Below, one piece after another: positions 4,753-7,233 of a DNA stretch of 7,233 nucleotides (positions are counted from its first letter, which is position 1; every line of letters begins with the position of its first letter). The stretch is from assembly GCA_021732805.1 (NCBI GenBank), contig JAKFUJ010000166.1:1-7233 (forward strand), written 5' to 3'. The notes under the pieces are model-generated. The model was not told where the DNA came from and made no database searches. It saw nothing but the letters and a program-made list of their open reading frames with translations. Made by a program: the position numbers and the translations under genes. This DNA is from Betaproteobacteria bacterium. Its GTDB lineage: Bacteria > Pseudomonadota > Gammaproteobacteria > Burkholderiales > SG8-41.

Positions 4753-6975
4753 TCAGAATTTCAGTTTCAAGGTGATCTGGATGGCGCGTTTGGTCCCCGG
4801 AATCACGTGGCCCTGATAGACGCCTTCGTAATAGTCGGTATCCGTCAGGTTGAGCACGTTCAGTTTCAGATCGTAGGATTTTTGCTCATACGCCAGCAGC
4901 GCGTCATAACGTGTGTAATGGGGCACGGCATTGGTATTGGTGTTATTGCCCCAGCGCAGGCCGACGGCCTCGACGCCGCCGCCGACCTTCCAGCCCCCGC
5001 CCAGCCGGTAGACTGTCCACAGGCTGGAGGTGTAGTCAGGCGTGTTGAGAGGCGCCTTGCCGAGCGTGTTGGCCTGCTGGCCGGTGGCCGCATCAATCTT
5101 CGCGTCGAGAAGCGAGGCGCCGGCGAACACTTCCCAGTCCTTGGTGATGCGTCCGGCGGCTTCTACTTCGATGCCGTCGGTGTGACGTCTGCCGGAGAGC
5201 AGGTTTTGCTCGACAGTCACGGCGAGGTCGGTGTTGCGTTCGTTGGTTTTTTCGGAGCGGAACACCGCGGTGCGCAGCGACAGGTTGCCCTCGAACAATT
5301 CCCATTTTGCACCGGCCTCGATATTGCGGTTTTTTTCCGGCGGCGTATTGGCGCCGCGGTCGTCGAGCGCGTACAACTCGCCTGAAGGATTGAATGATGT
5401 GCCGTAGGCGACATAGTACGACTGCGCATCCGAGGGCTGAAAAATCAGTCCGGTGCGCCAGCTCCACACACGGTCGGTGCGCGACAGTTCGCCCTGCGGG
5501 GCAGGTCGCTCATAGTCGGCCTTGAAGTTGTCGTAACGCGCGCCGACTACCGCCTTCCACATCGGCAGGAATTCGATGGTGTCCTGGGTATACAGAGCGG
5601 CGGTGTTGGCCCGGTAGTCGACCTGACCGGCGCGGCTTGCGCTGAAAAAATTCGCAGGCAGGGGAATCACATAAGGATTGGTATTGCCGACCGTGGTTGC
5701 CGGATTGGCGCCGCCGCCCGCCCAGTTCCAGCGCGATGCCTCTTCGCGCAGCAGTTCCATGCCGACAAGCAGGTTGTGTTTCATGCCGGCTGCGGCGAAT
5801 CTGGTGTTGAAATCGGTCTGGCTGGTGATGGTGTCTTCCTCGCCGGCCCGACGCTGTGCCTGGCGGTTGATGGCGGTGGCGCCGGTGATGAAGGTGGTGC
5901 CGCCGGGCAGACGCGGCGCCACGGCCCACAGATCGCGCCGGTAGCGCGCCTTGCGCAGAACGGATTTGATTTCAGTGTCGGTGCTGAAGCGGTGGGTGTA
6001 ACTGAAGGTGGTGATGTCGGTGTCGTCTTTCTGGTAATCGGCGTTGGCGATGCCGTAAAAGCGTTCGACCGGCACCGCCAGCGGCAGTCCCTGGAAATAC
6101 GGCACGCCGTAGTCGGGCACGTCGTTGTAACCAAGATGATAGTGACTGACGGCGAATTCATTTCTGGTGCCGATGCCCCAGCGTATGGATGGTGCGTAAC
6201 CCAGACGGTCAGTCTGCACACCTTCGCGGAAGCTTTTGGCATCGGTCTTCATGACATTGAAACGTATCGCGGCGCCGTCGCCGACCTTCTTGTTGAGGTC
6301 GGCCGTGGCGCGGTAATAATCGTCGGTGCCCACGGTAAGCGCAGTCTCGTAACGGTCGGCCAGAAACGGCGTTTTGCTGACCTGGTTGATGATGCCGCCG
6401 GTCGAGCCGCGGCCGAACAGCATCGATGCCGATCCGCGCAGCACGTCAATCTGCTCGAGATTGAATGTTTCGCGGTTGTACTGGGCGATATCGCGGATAC
6501 CGTCGAGGTAGAGATCACCGACCACCGAAAAGCCGCGCAGCGTGATGTTGTCGCCGATGCGTCCGCCTTCGCCGGCGTTGAACGTCAGGCTGGGCACATT
6601 GCGCAGCGCTTCGCGCATGGTGTCGGCATTGCGGTCGTAGATCAGCTGCTGCGGAATGATGGTGATCGCCTGCGGGATGTCGCGCGGCAACTGCGGTGTT
6701 TTGCCGACGCTGGTGGCGCCGCCCTGATAGCCCTTGTTTTCCGGGTCACGACTGACCTGGACGTTGACGGTCGGCAAGGTGGTTTCGCCGCTGGCCGGCG
6801 CTGTCTGGGCCCATGTGCCCTGAGACGCGAAAGTCATGCCGGCGAGCATGGCGCCCAGCGGCAGCAGCTTGCGGATTACGGTCTTGGGTTGTTCGGCCGC
6901 CGAAGCGGTCTGTGGTTTGCTGCGCAGGCAGGCGATGGCAGCGGCCATCGGATGCAATTTGAAGCGTTGCTGCAT
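4753..6975 (-). CDS. fiu: TonB-dependent catecholate siderophore receptor (Fiu/PiuA type)
   Basis: A 740-residue outer-membrane receptor that takes up ferric siderophore using TonB-ExbB-ExbD energy. The export signal is long: a basic stretch before residue 37, a hydrophobic core at about 37-50 and probable cleavage after Ala56 (TWA|Q). A TonB-box-like TTLPTVNVQV follows at 65-74. The plug domain (about 90-200) has RDIPQAITIIPQQL, MREALRNVPSL, NITLRGFS, LYLDGIRD and the FGRGSTGGIINQVSK end motif. The rest is the 22-strand barrel, with FNPSGELYALDDRGAN and KNRNIEAGAKWEL typical of the family, and a terminal phenylalanine. It lies between exbD and piuC, the usual Fiu context. GGGAG precedes the ATG but is buried in a hairpin. 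The name is by family and context. The ligand, probably a catechol or a monomeric dihydroxybenzoate-type siderophore, is inferred. Confidence 0.93.
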   Translation of the reverse strand: MQQRFKLHPMAAAIACLRSKPQTASAAEQPKTVIRKLLPLGAMLAGMTFASQGTWAQTAPASGETTLPTVNVQVSRDPENKGYQGGATSVGKTPQLPRDIPQAITIIPQQLIYDRNADTMREALRNVPSLTFNAGEGGRIGDNITLRGFSVVGDLYLDGIRDIAQYNRETFNLEQIDVLRGSASMLFGRGSTGGIINQVSKTPFLADRYETALTVGTDDYYRATADLNKKVGDGAAIRFNVMKTDAKSFREGVQTDRLGYAPSIRWGIGTRNEFAVSHYHLGYNDVPDYGVPYFQGLPLAVPVERFYGIANADYQKDDTDITTFSYTHRFSTDTEIKSVLRKARYRRDLWAVAPRLPGGTTFITGATAINRQAQRRAGEEDTITSQTDFNTRFAAAGMKHNLLVGMELLREEASRWNWAGGGANPATTVGNTNPYVIPLPANFFSASRAGQVDYRANTAALYTQDTIEFLPMWKAVVGARYDNFKADYERPAPQGELSRTDRVWSWRTGLIFQPSDAQSYYVAYGTSFNPSGELYALDDRGANTPPEKNRNIEAGAKWELFEGNLSLRTAVFRSEKTNERNTDLAVTVEQNLLSGRRHTDGIEVEAAGRITKDWEVFAGASLLDAKIDAATGQQANTLGKAPLNTPDYTSSLWTVYRLGGGWKVGGGVEAVGLRWGNNTNTNAVPHYTRYDALLAYEQKSYDLKLNVLNLTDTDYYEGVYQGHVIPGTKRAIQITLKLKF

Positions 6976-6982
6976 GAAAATC

Positions 6983-7020
6983 TCCCGGTAGTCATCAAGA
7001 TAAAGTGCTGGCTACCGGGA
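6983..7020 (-). promoter_or_regulatory. Hairpin sequestering the receptor ribosome-binding site
   Basis: On the transcribed strand TCCCGGTAG (7020-7012) and CTACCGGGA (6991-6983) form a perfect 9-bp stem around a 20-base loop. The last four bases of the 3' arm, GGGA, are the start of the GGGAGA ribosome-binding site (6986-6981), and the ATG follows at 6975. When folded, the site is largely paired, which should restrain translation of the receptor relative to exbD. It lacks a following T tract, so it is not a terminator. It could instead protect a processed mRNA end. Confidence 0.55.
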
Positions 7021-7067
7021 TTCGGGGTGGCTTGCGGTTTCATTGCGGTTGCTGCAGGAAACGAACG

Positions 7068-7233
7068 TTAATTTTTGCCTTCGGGTGTGCTGACAAATCC
7101 GATCTTGTTGAGTCCCGACCTGGCGGCTGCCGCAATCACCGAGGCTACAAGGTGGTATTCTGTGGTGCGATCGGCGCGGATATGCACTTCCGGTTGGGGA
7201 TCGATTGCAGCGGCTGCTCTCATGCGCGCTTCC
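7068..7233 (-). CDS. exbD: Biopolymer transport protein ExbD, C-terminal part (cut by window edge)
   Basis: An open frame of 54 codons before TAA enters from the right edge. It reads EARMRAAAAIDPQPEVHIRA, then DRTTEYHLVASVIAAAARSG, then LNKIGFVSTPEGKN. This is the C-terminal periplasmic domain of ExbD/TolR proteins: the V-x-I-RAD strand, a Y-x-x-V helix with small residues, and the final LNKIGFVSTPE strand. ExbD forms, with ExbB, the inner-membrane proton channel that energises TonB. The membrane helix carrying the essential aspartate lies outside the window. The receptor gene begins 92 bases downstream on the same strand, so exbD, the receptor and piuC form one likely operon, probably with exbB and tonB upstream. 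ExbD rather than TolR is chosen because of the siderophore receptor next door. Confidence 0.85.
   Translation of the reverse strand, partial: EARMRAAAAIDPQPEVHIRADRTTEYHLVASVIAAAARSGLNKIGFVSTPEGKN

Noticed and set aside
6976..7067. Fur box directly upstream of the siderophore receptor gene
   Set aside because: Sequences such as CTTTATCTTGATGA were compared with the consensus and match too poorly. Control probably lies upstream of the operon, beyond the window.
5776..7071. A 431-codon open frame on the plus strand opposite the siderophore receptor gene
   Set aside because: It is fully antisense to a clear TonB receptor, has no recognisable domain, shows the composition expected from reading GC-rich codons backwards, and runs into the exbD end.
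1..7233. CRISPR repeats, tRNA genes, insertion sequences or phage genes
   Set aside because: No regularly spaced repeats, tRNA-like cloverleaf, terminal inverted repeats or transposase/integrase motifs were seen on either strand.

Overview
The window looks like chromosomal DNA from a Gram-negative, GC-rich proteobacterium, most likely a betaproteobacterium. The grounds are overall protein style, a TonB-dependent outer-membrane receptor with ExbD, and the exbD - catecholate receptor - PKHD oxygenase gene order that is common in that group. The genus cannot be named from the sequence. Eight genes are supported, one of them cut by the right edge. There is no tRNA, rRNA, CRISPR array, transposase or other mobile element, and no gene-free stretch over 300 bases.

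Left part (1-3049), small-molecule enzymes and molybdenum-hydroxylase accessories. A glutathione S-transferase (minus) and a dienelactone hydrolase family protein (plus) diverge from a compact intergenic region whose two predicted promoters share a -10 region. A textbook bidirectional terminator at 1463-1492 separates the hydrolase from the convergent gene for a CoxG-like SRPBCC protein (minus). That gene in turn diverges from a gene for an XdhC/CoxI-family protein (plus). CoxG and XdhC/CoxI proteins normally serve molybdenum hydroxylases of the CO dehydrogenase/xanthine dehydrogenase family, but no catalytic subunit is present here.

Right part (3050-7233), iron homeostasis. An AT-rich intergenic region carries a sigma70-like promoter whose -10 element lies inside a strong Fur box. 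It drives bfd (bacterioferritin-associated ferredoxin), followed by bfr (haem- and di-iron-containing bacterioferritin). Convergent to these is a minus-strand operon running leftward from the right edge: exbD (3' end only), a Fiu/PiuA-type catecholate siderophore receptor and a PiuC/YbiX-type Fe(II)/2-oxoglutarate oxygenase. Together these cover energised uptake of ferric siderophore (receptor plus ExbD, with ExbB and TonB presumably beyond the edge), possible siderophore processing (PiuC), iron storage (Bfr) and reductive release of stored iron (Bfd).

No wholly new system was recognised. The observations most worth checking are a perfect 9-bp hairpin that buries the ribosome-binding site of the receptor gene, the Fur box on the bfd promoter with possible read-through into bfr, a bacterioferritin with extra cysteines beside its predicted Bfd-docking surface, and the orphan CoxG/XdhC pair.
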